This document shows, piece by piece, positions 1 through 15,200 of a DNA stretch of 64,000 nucleotides; the stretch's first letter is position 1, and each line of letters opens with the position of its first letter. This DNA is from Xestospongia bergquistia (taxonomy: Eukaryota > Porifera > Demospongiae > Haplosclerida > Petrosiidae), in assembly GCA_963965975.1 (NCBI GenBank), contig OZ014413.1:9326101-9390100 (forward strand), read 5' to 3'. The translations under genes and the position numbers were made by a program. The notes beneath the pieces are model-generated. The model was given only the letters and a program-made list of their open reading frames with translations. It was not told where the DNA came from and did not search any database.

Positions 1-388
1 AGTATTAATATGTTCTATTACAGATCTTGGAAATTGTCCTCAATATAGAGGTTGTATAATATATTGAAGTATTAATTATGGCACTGGAACAAGTATCCTC
101 AATATAGAGGTTGTATAATACACTAAAGTATTAGTATGGGACTGGAACAAGTGTCCGCAATATAGAGGTTGTATAATACACTAAAGTATTAGTGTGGGAC
201 TAGAACAAGTGTCCTCAATTTAGAGGTTGTGTAAAGTATTAGTATGGAACTAGAACAAGTGTCCTCAATATAGAAATTGTTATAATACACTAAAGTATTA
301 GTATGGGACTAGAACAAGTGTCCTCAATATAAAGGTTGTATAATACACTAAAGTATTAGTATGGGACTAGAAGAAGTGTCCTCAAAAT
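1..388. repeat. 58-bp minisatellite array (family A, about 6.5 copies)
   Basis: Head-to-tail units of about 58 bp containing GGGACTAGAACAAGTGTCC and GAGGTTGTATAATACAC. The same unit occurs in reverse-complement orientation in three arrays inside NUP54 introns. Copies here are more divergent and one is shortened (about 225-240). Each unit contains short inverted arms (CCTC...GAGG and AATAC...GTATT). Because the zinc-finger exon that follows is internal, this array is probably intronic in the TFIIIA-like gene. Confidence 0.9.
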
Positions 389-774
389 ATATATATATGA
401 TATCAGAGTATCCTTAATGCAACACTTAATATTAGTTTGTTGTAATCATATATTTGTTTAAAAGGATATATGGGATATGTTATATCAGCTGACACTACCG
501 CAATTGACTTTAATAACACTACATTATTTATTAATTGAGTTGTCTTATCAATTAATACATTTTATTGAATGTATTAATTGTTATCGATATTTTCCAGACC
601 ACCCTCAGTCTGTCTGCTAAAACAATTACTCCTACTTTATTTGACAACATTTTTAACGTTAATATTGTAGACAGTACTTGTATCACTTGTTTTGTCTATG
701 ATTCTTTGTCTATTTGTCTGTCATCCAGTCATATTACTGTTAATGTTTTCTTCTCTATTTTTTTCCTTATACAG
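389..774. other. Probable intron of the TFIIIA-like gene
   Basis: AT-rich sequence with no recognisable zinc-finger codons. An open frame runs from 565 into the 775 exon, but its first 70 residues are low-complexity and resemble no finger, so I read it as intron read-through ending in an AG acceptor at 773-774. Confidence 0.5.
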
Positions 775-2155
775 AAGTTTAACTTAACACAACACATAAA
801 GGCTTTCCACGAAGGTGTCAAGCCGTATGTTTGCAACAAGCCAGGGTGTTCGTCCAGATATGCTCACAAGGTAACACATTTAATTTTGTGTTTCTCTAGT
901 GAGACAATCTTGTACTAATCTTTTGTTTGTACACTTCGCGATCACTATAATTCGATTGCCAGCCATATTATAATAACGATCGACTCAAATTGAATTACAC
1001 AAATTCTTTGTACACTACTTTTATATATCAGCTGCTTCTAGGCGACCATTAGTGTAACCTCAACCACTCAAAACACCCTAATACATATATGTACACGTGT
1101 ACATGGACCTTTCCTTATTGCTGTTTGCCTTAATTAACCCTTTGTTTACCTGGGTAAACCATGACAAAAGGTACAACCTTATATGGAATTTTGTAAATCG
1201 GTTTTCTTTTAAAGGTAAAATCGATGTTGTAGCTACTGCATGGTATCAAAATTGATTTACTTTTTTATGGTTTACAAAAAGTGCTGAGTAGAAAGAAGCT
1301 GGTAACTGTCTTATCTGTTATATGGCTTCATAGTGAATACGTAAGAAATCGTTTTAAATTTTAAGGCTGAATGTTAAAGGCTAAATGGGTTATAAATGAA
1401 CTGAATTCCAACTCATTTTGGTGGTTTGCTGCCATCACAAAATAGTTTCTTACTCTGTATCCTCTCTCTCTCTCTCTCTCCTTACCTTACCTTAAACAGC
1501 ACTCGTTATTTCAACACATTGCTACATTCCACAATCCTAATCATCCAAGACTAGACCAGGTGAGAATTCTTGGCATAAAACAACTCTACAATCCATTACT
1601 ACTAATAAAGAACATTTTTAAATCAAACTGCTATGTAACTTTCTGCTATTCTGATGCCAATATATTCTTTAATGCTTTAAGACTTTTTAATTGAGTCTAA
1701 TACCATACATACGTATATCTATCATGGCATAATCATGTATTATAATTTGATAACTATACTTAACAATACCCAATAAACTATACTTAACAATACCCAATAA
1801 TGTACCATGTTGTTAACAAGATAATGCTTAAGGCAAATGTGGCCTTCTATAAATTTAATCATTAAAAATTATTAGAAAAGCTTGTCATAAAGTATTATAG
1901 GATAATTGTGTTTAATGTGTCTAGAATTAGTACTAATTGTTGTTGCCTTGCTATCTATTGAAACAAAATTATCGGTGAATTATACTTCTTCCTCTGTAGC
2001 CACCAAGAACCAGACAAAAGCACAAACAGCAGACACTGGCAGGACTAATCTCAGGCCACATTGAAGTCTCATGTGAGACAGCAGGAAATAACCAAGAGGG
2101 ATGCGTGACAGGAGAAGAGAAAGCCGAAATTATATTGACACCTCCGCTAGGTTAG
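775..2155 (+). CDS. GTF3A: TFIIIA-like C2H2 zinc-finger protein, last three coding exons (5' part outside window)
   Basis: Exons 775-870, 1500-1559 and 2000-2155 (stop TAG 2153-2155) are all in phase 0, with AG acceptors and GT donors at 871 and 1560. They encode the tail of one finger (H-x4-H), a complete C-x4-C-x12-H-x4-H finger that spans the first junction, then a basic region and a conserved end with the motif TLAGLISGHI. That motif resembles the region after the last finger of vertebrate TFIIIA (RSLASHLSGYI). In that family the protein binds the 5S rRNA gene internal promoter and 5S RNA in the nucleus; this function is taken from the family, not shown here. The acceptor of the second exon is preceded by a (CT)n tract at about 1461-1482. 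Upstream fingers must lie left of the window: no further finger is visible in 389-774. The stop is only 100 bp before the TATA box of the next gene. Another C2H2 protein cannot be excluded. Confidence 0.72.
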
Positions 2156-2254
2156 GCTTCGCTGTTGTGACAGATCGTTTTAATAATATTCATAGACGTT
2201 AGTATAATATTGTTATGATTTTCTTTAACAAATTTAATTATGATGACCTAGTGG

Positions 2255-2263
2255 TATATAAAG
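2255..2263 (+). promoter_or_regulatory. TATA box of the homeobox gene
   Basis: TATATAAAG lies 168 bp before the first ATG (2431), with no ATG in between. A start of transcription about 30 bp downstream would give a 5' UTR of roughly 140 bp. It stands about 100 bp after the stop of the upstream gene, so the whole promoter must be compact. Confidence 0.55.
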
Positions 2264-2331
2264 AGCGCCTACGAGCAAACACTTGCCAAGTCTTAACTGC
2301 AAGTCAAACAGATCCTGAAAGCTGAAATTAA

Positions 2332-3329
<998 letters not shown>

Positions 3330-3707
3330 TACTCTCTTCTTTCTTAGAGTCTTCTGTAACTAACAGACAGTTCTTCAGTATTTCTTCTTCAACAGTAACA
3401 CAGGTGAAAACTACTACACAGACAGTATTATAATACAATATAGGTTTATTAACGCTCATTATAATCAGTAAATTCCAAGTCCCCCTTGAGCACAAGTGTA
3501 TGACAAGTTACAACAAGGCTATATACAGGATTCCATACCTCAAGATTGAGATTCCGGCTACCATGGCAAGTCTCAAGAACTCCAAACTCACATGTACCTA
3601 AACTATAGCTACACAGGACAATCAGATGTGTTTCTTCTGACTTACAGACTCTTTCAAATTTGTTTCCTACCTATCTGCAACAGACGTATAAACTGATCTT
3701 TTCTCTC

Positions 3708-3740
<33 letters not shown>

Positions 3741-4122
3741 TCATCTCGCAGAGTTCCTAATCATTCAGAATTATTATTTATTTCAAGAAATCAAACTATT
3801 AATCGGTAGTTCTACTAATTATTTATAATATTTATATATTATTTTTTTAAAGAATATTAATTCATTGTCATGTTCATCAAGTCTGTTCATGTTCTCTTTG
3901 TAGTTTTGTAAATAGAATTGTTTGGCATGGTATACATTTCATGATGTCCTCACAATATCAGATTTCTATATATATATATATATCTTAGTGCATATATATC
4001 ATTATAGTATCTCTATCCTTCTCACATCAAAACATGCATTGCAATATTTAAACATGTCCACTATAAATATAACTTTATTATGTCCTGCATATTTGCAGTA
4101 TTATATTACTGTTTTGATTTAT

Positions 4123-4128
4123 AATAAA
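4123..4128 (+). terminator. Candidate polyadenylation signal, homeobox gene
   Basis: AATAAA on the + strand, about 790 bp after the homeobox stop, followed by a T-rich stretch. It is a candidate only; the hexamer is common in AT-rich DNA. Confidence 0.35.
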
Positions 4129-4757
4129 GTGTTTTCATAAGTGATTAAGTCAAAGTTCCAACCAATAACCAAAAAAATAATCATCCGTTCATTATTGACT
4201 ACTAACCACTACAGATTACTAGACTGAATTAATCATTTCCTCTGTATCTGTTATGCACATGTATACAACTTGCAAACTGAAACACAAGCAAGAAACATAA
4301 GTTTAGATATTGCAAAGTATTAATTTACAGACTATTTCATTATACAGTTAGTAATTTAATTTGCTTATATAAACTAAAAGAATATATAACAATGTATCAG
4401 GACATGAATATCGTTATCAGTATAATATAATGTAATTACCAATCCAATTTTGACTTGAATAATATAAATTTGTTTACACAGATAATTCAGAGTTATTTTA
4501 AAAAGAGAAACGGGGTAGGCAAAAAATATTTTGCAAAAAATCCTGATATTGGAAGCCTTAGAAATACAACCGACATAAGCATGCTGGCTCCTTGGATCGT
4601 AACTGTAGCTAGTGTATGCAGTATAAAATAAGCCATATGTTGACCATGCACTTAACATTATAGTAATATGGTTCCTGGACTAAAGAATGTAAGGTTTCCA
4701 CAATGTACAAGTGAATTATCAGACCATAACAGTTAGAGATTGTTGCATTAACAGGTC

Positions 4758-4763
4758 TTTATT
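4758..4763 (-). terminator. Candidate polyadenylation signal, NUP54
   Basis: AATAAA on the - strand (TTTATT on +), 126 bp after the NUP54 stop, a normal spacing for an animal 3' UTR. Confidence 0.45.
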
Positions 4764-4888
4764 GTAATGCTATGGTTGACTATAGTTATGTTTACATGTG
4801 AGGAGGTACTGGAAACTATAGGAAGTGAGATGAATTATATAGGAAGTTAACTTGATGCAGAAAAAACAGAAATAATATATGAAAAAAT

Positions 4889-6477
4889 TCAAAGAGATTG
4901 TGCCATGTTCTTTAGACCATCTTCAACGGTTTTCAAATCTTGAAAATCTTGTTTCATAATCTTGATCATTTCCGAGAGTGCTCCTTGCTGTTGTGTTAAG
5001 TGCTGAAGGGAAACAAGAGACAAACCTGAAGACCAAGCACAGACACAAAAAATAGATATAAAGTGGAACCTCGCCTACAATTAGGATACACTTCTGCTAC
5101 TCATACACTATACATTGTTTATCAAAAGATTGTTTAAAGTTCCTAATGTCCACTATACTAGAGAATTCCACTGTATTTTAGTTGTAGTTTGTAAACATCT
5201 AATGTTAAGTAAATTACTACAGGATACACAACCATATCTTATGACCTAGATTTAGAATATGATTTATTTGACTACACGGAACATAGCTCAAACTTTGGTT
5301 TCTATTGATATATAAAACTAATTTAATAACTTCTTATTTTAAGAACCATTGATTAAATAAATTTATTTACTATCCCCCCCCCCCCCCCCCAATACAGGAG
5401 ATGCTTCCCATTTACATACATGATTTAGAATTATAAACCCTTATGTTGTTTTAGTAATTACAACAAATAGTAAATGATTCACTCAAATTTATCTTTTGGC
5501 GTTCATTCATTGGTAAGTAACTCAATACTATATAGTACAGACTTGACCACCAAATGCTGTATTATGGCTTAAGATGGTGAAGCCAAAGTAGAGTGGAGAC
5601 CACTTGGTGCCCTAGGAGGGATTGAGGGCAGATAGCTTTGCAAAACCAAGCCTCAATGACCACCCTTTGTTGTGAAAAAACAGTACCAGTAGTTTATTTG
5701 GAAGGATGTACACAGACTGAGTTATTGCTATTAGCTAGAATTATGTATGGCCAAGTAATTAGAACAATATTTACATAAAGTCCTTGTTTAGAATGAGTCT
5801 TATATGTTAAAATAGTCTATAATATTACCAGCTGCATATACTAATTCTTCAGTGATGCCATAAGTACAATGACACATGATACATGTAATGATTTAATATA
5901 CAATTTGCCCAACCCAGTCAGTGAAACAATATCTGGGCTACTGTGTTCATACAATAGTATATTTTAGCAGTCAAAAATCTACTGCTAGTGAGCAGTACAT
6001 TCCCTCCTACTAGCTACTATAACAGGACTATTTTACTATTTGAATTAATGTAATTCATTACTATGTCTACATCTTTGATATCAACTTTGTGAGTACTATA
6101 CACTGACCACTAGGGCAAAAATGGACACAATTAAATTCATAAACTTGTGGACTGCTAATTTAGTTAAATTGTCATCACCATATTGAGCCTATTTCTGTGT
6201 ATATACAAATTTGGGATATCCATTGCAGCTGCAATAACTTATTTCCTTACTGCCAAATACAGCCAATGTGAAAGACATTATTGGAAAGTGTCGGGTTACA
6301 AGAAGACACGAGAATCGTTCCAGCTAGATTCCTCAGAACACTTTAAGGCTTTCTAAACTGCATAACAAGTCATCATTCAGTCTTTGTTGATGCGTAAAAA
6401 TGCATCCAGACATGGTTTGGTATTTGCAAGTTAGGTGTAGGAGGAAATACCAGTCACACCGCTAGAAGACTAAACAT

Positions 6478-6522
<45 letters not shown>

Positions 6523-8775
6523 CTTGCATCATGTGATGTGATGTATGTATAATGCCCATTCCTTTGGGAGCTGCCCTTATGATAGTATGGTATATACTTC
6601 ATGTTAGGATTATATGCATGTAGGACATACATTGGAAAATAATGTTATATTACATATGATGCATTAGGCTAATGTGAATGAAGTATAATTGTAAGTAAGT
6701 TATTGTGGGTTATCTTAAAAGAATTTTGAGTTATGTGTGATGCAGTGACGTGTGTGATGATTTCATATCTTACAGGCATTTTAACATGGTAAATGATTGT
6801 ATAGATTATTAGCAATTGAATATTAATGCTGAGGTGGTTAGTTGGAGCTGTTACTATTGATACTACTACTACTACAGAATAGCAACTTGGAGTATTTGTA
6901 GTGGATGTGTGTTTGTGTGTGAGTGTGTGTGTGTGTGTGGGCTAAATGTTACAAACTATGAATAATTGATAAGTAAAAATAATGTATGGATGGAAAAATG
7001 GAAGGAAAGATGGATGAATGGAAGGACAGATGTATGAATGGAAGATTAGATGAATGGATGCATGGACAGATGTATGAAGGGAAGGATGGACATAAATGTA
7101 TGGACCAAACATGGATGAATTGGTGGATTGATGTTGCCAGTTATCAAATACAAGAATCCATTACATAGCAATACATTAAAGAAAATATCTGTTATAAAAA
7201 ATCCACCAGTTAGTTTTACTATATATAGCAGCCATTGAAAACCCTTACTACTGACTTTGAGGAGAAACCAACACTAGACATTAATAACACATCTATAACC
7301 CACTTTTATCACCTCTCAAAACAGACAAGTCTATGATATGAAGGAAGTGGTCAAAAATAGTATGAACATTATGAAAATGGCCAAATCTTCACAAGGCTTT
7401 CTTTCTCAGCTTGTAAAGTTTAAAACTCTTATTTAAGCTACACAATTATATCAATGAGTCAACCTTTTTAGTTATGATTATCGCTACATAATGGAGACTA
7501 CCCACCTCAGAGATATACTGAGCACCTTAAAATGACACAAGGCATTTATTATATAAATAAAACAGACTAAAGAGCTGAGATGACAAACAGAAATACTAGA
7601 AGGAATGAGGAAAGAAGAAATCTACAAATAAAGATGTATTACAGCACCTTTTATCAAGTATTTATTTGTAATATGTGTATGTATACCATTGCCAAGAATG
7701 TGTTCAGTTTTGGGGGGTTCTTGCTCTTAATTATGGCTTACATAGAAGCCACACATAGAACCTTTGTTGGCTTGTTAACTCAAGCACAAAGCTATCACTT
7801 TACAACTTGTTTGACTTCTAAGAGGAAAGTAATAAAATAATAAAGCTTCTTCTGAAACACCATCTTACACTTCATGTATATAATTTAAATCAGCAAGAAC
7901 ATAGCACGGATAAAATAATAGAGGTTTGCTCTATCCTTTATTTCTAATAACACTATGTTAAAAATCACTCCATGATATAACATACATGTACATGTATACT
8001 AGTATACATGTATCCTAGTTACATGTACATTGTGTTCATGAAAGAAATCGTGTAGCTACACATACAATTCCTGTAGTCTATTCCAGGAGCAAGTACTTGG
8101 AAGGATGCTTGTCATTGAAACATATCAAGATTAGACTAAACAATAATAATTAATGGATGGGACAGATGGTTCATTGAATTGATATGTAGATGGATGGATA
8201 GATGGATGGATGGATGGATGGATGGATACAAAGATGACTACAGGGTAAAAACAACAATGGACAAATATGTCCAAATAGTTTAAGGATGAGTAGACAATGA
8301 GTGGATATTGTGAATGAAAAGTGTCATTAATAGCAGCTGTTAAATTTTATGATGCTCATCTAACAATTCCAATAATGACCAATTTAACAAGTACCCCTCC
8401 TCATTCTGAAAATGTAATGAATTTTTAGACTGTAGTTTATCATGTTCCACATATGAAATAGTCCTTATATCATTGAGCATTTAACTAATGAATAGTAATA
8501 TAATATTTCATCTGTAGTATTAAAATTTTATAGTAATTAATCCACCCATTGTTTTAATATGGTGTAATTTGAGACTCATCAGTAATTTGTACTAGACACT
8601 ATTTACAAATATTAGGATAGTAAAGAGTAGAATATAGTACAGCTACTATTAAATCAAAGAAGCAAAGAAATTAACACAATAAAAATGAATTTATTCCTTG
8701 TTTGGACAAATTACCTTTTTTGATCAAAAATTCCCATCTTTCCCTCCATGATTATCTTCTCCCTTATTATACCAT

Positions 8776-8818
<43 letters not shown>

Positions 8819-11800
8819 CTCTCTCTCCCCTCTCTCTCCCTAAGCACAAGAAAGCTTATTGAACAGTTAATATCAAGGATATACTAAGTATGTATTAAAG
8901 TATATGTATATATAAGTACATTATGTATGTATAGTATTATGTAGGCCACGCCAACTATTCACCCAATGTGGTCTCCCACACAATACAGGTGTTCGACTAG
9001 AGATAGTGAGAAATGACAGATTGTACTAATGTACACTGAGGGCCAAGTTGGCATGCTCCCAGATGAGAACATGTGAGTAAAGTTGCTCTCATCACGACAG
9101 AGATAGCAAGAATATTGACGGCTTGTTCACATAGCACTGTAAGCAATAGCAACCACCATATGACAACATACATGTACATGTACATGTACTATATCGTTGA
9201 TCTAATCACAATTCCAATAATTCATACTCTATTGTTCCATTGTTTTGTTATAATTAATTCATTATTTTATTGTTTTAGCATTTTTTATCTCTTAATAACA
9301 ACAATTGTTCCTTTTACTATAGTCAACCATCATCTTAGACTACTATGTATCCATTTATAAGTTATTTATCTATTCAATTCTCTATACATCTATTTCATTC
9401 ATCCAGCCATCCATTTTATATACTTACATCTTTAATATCACTTGCTAAAAATGGATCCATTAAGACTTTGTTGCTAGAGTGCATGGGTCCAGAATGTTGA
9501 GCTTGCATTCTTAACTGGGACATAATTTCATTCAATCTGCCCTATTATAGAAAAGAAAGTAAAATGACATTAACCTGATTGTCACATATGAAAGAATTAA
9601 CTTAAAATACATTTTTATATTTGTACACATCCCATATAGAGATACCATACCTTTAATGCCAGGTTTGTAGTAAATTGTTGACATAATCCACACACTTAAA
9701 TGAGTTACATTCAAACTAACTATTATACCACTCTTTATTACATTACAAACCACTGAAAACTTAAATACAATGATCAATACAGGCTAATTAGTTACAGCTG
9801 GTAGAGTATGTAATCATCACTAATCAGCAAAGAAAAGCCGGCTTAAGTGGATAAGTATTGATATGACCAAAGGCCATCCACACACTTAATTATCTCAAGT
9901 GGTCTTGGCATGAAATCAACACAATCTAATTGAATTTAAGTGAGTGCTAATAACAACTTAGAAATTAAGTACCTTCAAGAGAGTGGGCGATTCTAACTCA
10001 CGGAGAATTGCCTCCAGCTTGACTCTAGGGAACCACAGAATGCAAACAAATATGATGGAGCTATTATAAGCAATATAGTATTATGAATATTAACACATTG
10101 TTAATAGCTTACTAATTGTTGATCTCACTAATTAGACTACTGATGTTAAACATCATTGAATGTATGTAGTTATAAAAATATTTGGTCACTCTGGCAAATA
10201 CTTTGTCTAGAACTTACTAATGGTAGCTATCCTAAGTTACTGTGGTAAGTACTGATGTTTACTGATTTATGGTAAGTCACTGTGGCAAGTATTGATGTTA
10301 ATGGTAGCTATTCTAAGTCAGTGTGGTAAGTTCTGAGGTTTACTGATTTATGGTAGGTCACTGTGGCAAGTATTGATGTTAATGGTAGCTATTCTAAGTC
10401 ACTGTGGTAAGTTCTGAGGTTTACTAGTCTAGAGCTTACTAATGGTAGCTATACTAGTCACTGTAGTAATAGCAAATCTTCACTAATCTAGAACTACCTA
10501 TTTAATATACTGACCATAATATCCATTCCAAGATACATCATACTGGTTGCCTAGACACATCCAACATAAACCATGTGTTTGCTCAAGGATCAGGATTGTA
10601 CTTTGATCTCAAATATATGGCTTGCCCCAAAATATGCAGGTGCTCTTTGGGTTAATAGCTACTTGGAAATAATGGCCTATGTACCATAGTGACCTAGGAT
10701 AGTTCTAGAGTATTTAAAATCACTAATACTAGAGCTTACTAACGCTATCCTATAGGTCACCATGAGAAGTACTGATGTTTACTAGTCTAGACCTTACTAT
10801 CCTAGTTCACTGTGGTAAATACTAATGTTTACTAGTCTAGAGCTTACTAATAATAGCTATCCTGATGTTCATTAGTCTAGAGAATACATACACTACAATC
10901 AATACTTTATAATGGTCAATAAGAATTATACCAAAACCTAGCAACAAAGCTGTTATTTACACAAGTTAAAACAAACATCCATCCCCTGACCTTACCAATG
11001 GACCAATAACAATATTCATAGTCAATCACAAGAAATTAATTTTTTTGAAGACACTCATATTTTAATATCGCATGGCTTCACCGACACCTCTGGTCACCAT
11101 ACTACAGTACAAGTGAATAAAAACCATACTTACAAGGAGGCGGGAATCGGTGTGGTCATACGGGTTAAACCTGCACAAACAAGTTTTAAAAGAAGCAAAT
11201 TGATCAGAACACAAAGAAGCCCCAAAGCAGATGACAAAACCGAGATCACAGCTGGTCATGATTGCAAAGGTAGCATATATTTGTTAGTGGTATAGTATAT
11301 ATGCTTGTGTATACTGTGAGGTGATATATTATAATAGTTGAGACGTTGTGATTAGTAAATATTTAAACCTTAGAATTAATTTGTAATCAAAGCTATTGTT
11401 TTAATAGATTTGTTTCTGAGTGTATTGACTTTCTAACTCTCTAATCACTTATACTTTTTTTACTATCTGAACTGTCTTTACAGCAGCTTTTATTAAAGAT
11501 ATTTCAGCTGCAATAAAATTTAAGTAAAGTCAACCAAATATGAGAAAAATCCAAGAAATAAATTTTACAAAAATTATCACATTTTATGGCTTCATTTATA
11601 CTATCGGGTTTGCTTATACTTGCAAACTGATAAGTAGGCATGACTCATTGTGGTTTTACTAGCTAAACCGGTTGTATAAACAAGTTCTCTGGGTAGTTAC
11701 AACTAAACCAACACTAACATGTTTTAGTCCCATATCAAGCATACCTGTTTTTTAAAAGATAAACCTGTTTCTTAAAGTGTCTACTAGTTAAAGAACTTTC

Positions 11801-12189
11801 TTAAAGAAGTCATATTAGTTAAACCAGTATCAAAGGAGCAATTTTGATCAGACTAAAGAAGCCTTTTAACATACAAAGTAATTTTGATTTCACAGCTGTT
11901 CCAGATTATAAAATGTAGCGCACTTTTTTGTGGTATATCTCCATTAAGGTGACATCTTTCGGACGATGACAAACAACATGAGAGCAGCTGTTACATCTGA
12001 TCAAAACAATAACAGGCTGGTTTAAGCATTATCCATTATTTCAGGAAGTGTATCTCATTAAAATTATTTAAGCTGCTTCCTTTCTGTGTTTGTTCTACCT
12101 TGGTGAACAAAAGCATGTACTAACCTTAATTGTTCTTCAAATGGTTGAACAGACCATCCTATTTTTCTTAGTCTCTCTTGTGTTACCAT

Positions 12190-12244
<55 letters not shown>

Positions 12245-15200
12245 TGTAGTGAGTGAGAGAGAGAAAGAAATTTCACTAAATTAACCCTAATTCATATTCT
12301 TTATGTATATAATCACTCAACATTGATCATTAGAGAGAACCCTGCCAACAACAAAAGTACTATATTGAATAAAAACTAAAATGCTGACGACTCTTAATAT
12401 CAAAATACGTCAGTCCATATTTGAACACCGTCTACCATATACGCTCGGCAGACCTAACACAAAGGTAATTTATTATAATCAAATAATTACTTATATGACA
12501 ACACAAATCAATTCTACCTTTAAGTATCTTAACACTCCACCTGGTAATATGACTGTCTCCTTTGGTATGTAAGTCAGGCAGTCATGTAAGGAATGGTTTA
12601 CCTATAATGGTACCACTAGGAGTGGAGGTGGACTGTTATTGGAGACATAGAAGGCAGGAAACCTTGTGGAATCTAATGACTTACTAACAATGTAAGGTAT
12701 GAATGAAATGTAAGTATTTTATATGACATGTTCTCTTATATATAATAGTATTCCATGAACAATTGATGATGACTAAATGAATGAGTGGATAGCTACCATG
12801 CAATACAATGCTATAAATCACATGTTAGTTGGTGGTTTCTGAATATATAATTATTACTTTTTGATCTGTTTTTATTAGTTATATAACAAATTACTCGTAA
12901 AGAAATTTTCGGTACCACAAAATATATATAGATATGTACATAAATGTCATGAAGTAATATCAAGTATGAATGTATTAGAGCTACATCATTACTTGACAAG
13001 TAAGCAGTATAACAATGACCAGTGATAGCTACCATTAGTAAGATCTAGACTAGTGAGCATTTTTACTTACCACAGTGACCTAGGATAGCTACCATTAGTA
13101 AGCTCTAAACTAGTGAACATCAGTACTTACCACAATGACCTAACATAGTTACTATTAGTAAGCTCTAGACTAGTAAACATCAGTACTTACTACAGTGACC
13201 TAAGATGACCTTTAGAAGCTCTAAACTAGCAAACATCTGTACTTACCACAGCAACCAAGGATAGCTACCATTAATAACCTCTACACTATTAAACATCAGT
13301 ATTTACCACAGTGACCCAGGATAGCTACATTAGTAAGGTCCAGAGTAGTGAACATCAGCATTTAATAAGTGACCAAGGATAATACCATTATATCAGTAAG
13401 CCCCATCTACAATACAAGTTGTGCTATCCTAGCCATCTGTACATTAAACTCCAGTAAATGCTAAACTTTTGCACTTTGATTTCGTTACCAGAGGACATAT
13501 TCTATAATTGTGTAGAGACATGATCCCACTATACAGGCTTCAGAATACCTTGTGAGCAGAAATGACAATTATGTCTTCATAACTTGTAATGCTTCAGCAT
13601 TAAGTTCACTGAACACTATAAGCAAGAACACCAATAAATGTAGTACAAATTACGGTCCATTTGATAAGAGTATTGAAGATCCACAATCATTGGGATATCA
13701 ATAACTTTAAGGACAATAGCGCCAAGGGTACTGATATGTTACAAGGAGCAACTATTTGTAACATGATATCACAGTGCTGTAGTTGACTATCACATCACAA
13801 TATTGTCCAATCACTTTTAAGTTCTAATACTGACTTTAGCTTTGTCATTGGGACATAAGTATGTCCAACACAATATTGTACTAGTTTTTCTCCATATTCT
13901 ACATTAAAGGAATGTAACAAGTAGAAACAAGTTATTTCTTTAAATATTAGCAATAGTAATCTGCCAAGTAATACACATTCTATTAACTACAATCATAGTC
14001 CTAATATTGATTGATAGTCTTAATACTGATTGACATATCATTCCTAATATTGATTGATGGTCTTAATACTGATTGACATATCATAGTCCTAATATTGATT
14101 GATGGTCTTAATACTGATTGACATATCATAGTCCTAATATTGATTGATGGTCTTAATACTGATTGACATATCATTCCTAATATTGATTGATGGTCTTAAT
14201 ACTGATTGACATATCATAGTCCTAATATTGATTGATGGTCTTAATACTGATTGACATATCATAGTCCTAATATTGATTGATGGTCTTAATACTGATTGAC
14301 ATATCATAGTCCTAATATTGATTGATGGTCTTAATACTGATTGACACATCATTCCTAATATTGATTGAAATATTTCCTTAAAATAATATATCAAAATTGA
14401 ACACAAGGTTAAATCAACAAAATAATTGTGTTGGCAAATAACTTAACTTCATTACTAACAAACTTACCACTATAAAAACAATACCTAATTATCAACCACC
14501 CACTCTATCATACTAAGCATCGTCAATTACTCCACTCACAGAAGCTAGCATTACTTTCAACTACACACAATGTTGTACTAATTCACTCAAATGAAACACT
14601 ATACACCAAAGTCCGCCAAAGTTTGCCAACCACAAACAACACAATAGCTATGTAATGAATGTAACTCAATAACACTGTTGATCAGTACCCTATAACAACA
14701 GATATTGAGTTCATAGGATAGATCGTGTGTTTGGAGGGATTAGCTAACTACATTCCATTCTCTCTCCCAAACCAGAAACCCTTGGAAGATGCTATAGGCA
14801 TTCTGTCTAATTGCCACCATTGCATGGTAATGTCTATAGAACATTTAAAGAATTCAAGCTGGAGGCTATGTCATCATTAGCTTAGTAATACAACATCATT
14901 AGCTTAGTAATAAAACTAATGTACAATAGTGACATCACCTGGTAACACCAAAAACAACAAACATGGTGAAAAAATCCTGAGCTACTAATCAGTTAGTGTT
15001 TTAATAGGCTACTTCCTCTGCCTTATTGCACAGGTAGATATGATAAGCCACATAATGATAGACTATTAAACACAAGTACAAATCTTCTACATGGAAGTTA
15101 AGAACAGATAGTCTAAACAAACATAGTGTTGTACTGACATTAAAAAGGTGTGGTTAAGTACATGACACTCTGTCTAGAGAATGTACAGTCAAAGAATGAA

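Larger units (their letters stand above)
3330..4888. other. Convergent 3' flanks of the homeobox and NUP54 genes
   Basis: No coding signal is seen. The stretch holds a (CT)n tract (about 3713-3740), a short TA tract near 3968-3982, and polyadenylation-type hexamers for both genes. The two genes end tail to tail. Confidence 0.5.
5003..9427. other. NUP54 last intron: simple repeats, no nested gene seen
   Basis: Contains a 17-C run (5374-5390), an (AT)n tract (6481-6518), a TGTG tract (about 6910-6938), GGAT/GAATGGA-type repeats (about 6985-7110 and 8190-8226) and a (CT)n tract (8778-8840). Open frames of 60-95 codons in this intron are low-complexity and look accidental. Confidence 0.6.
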
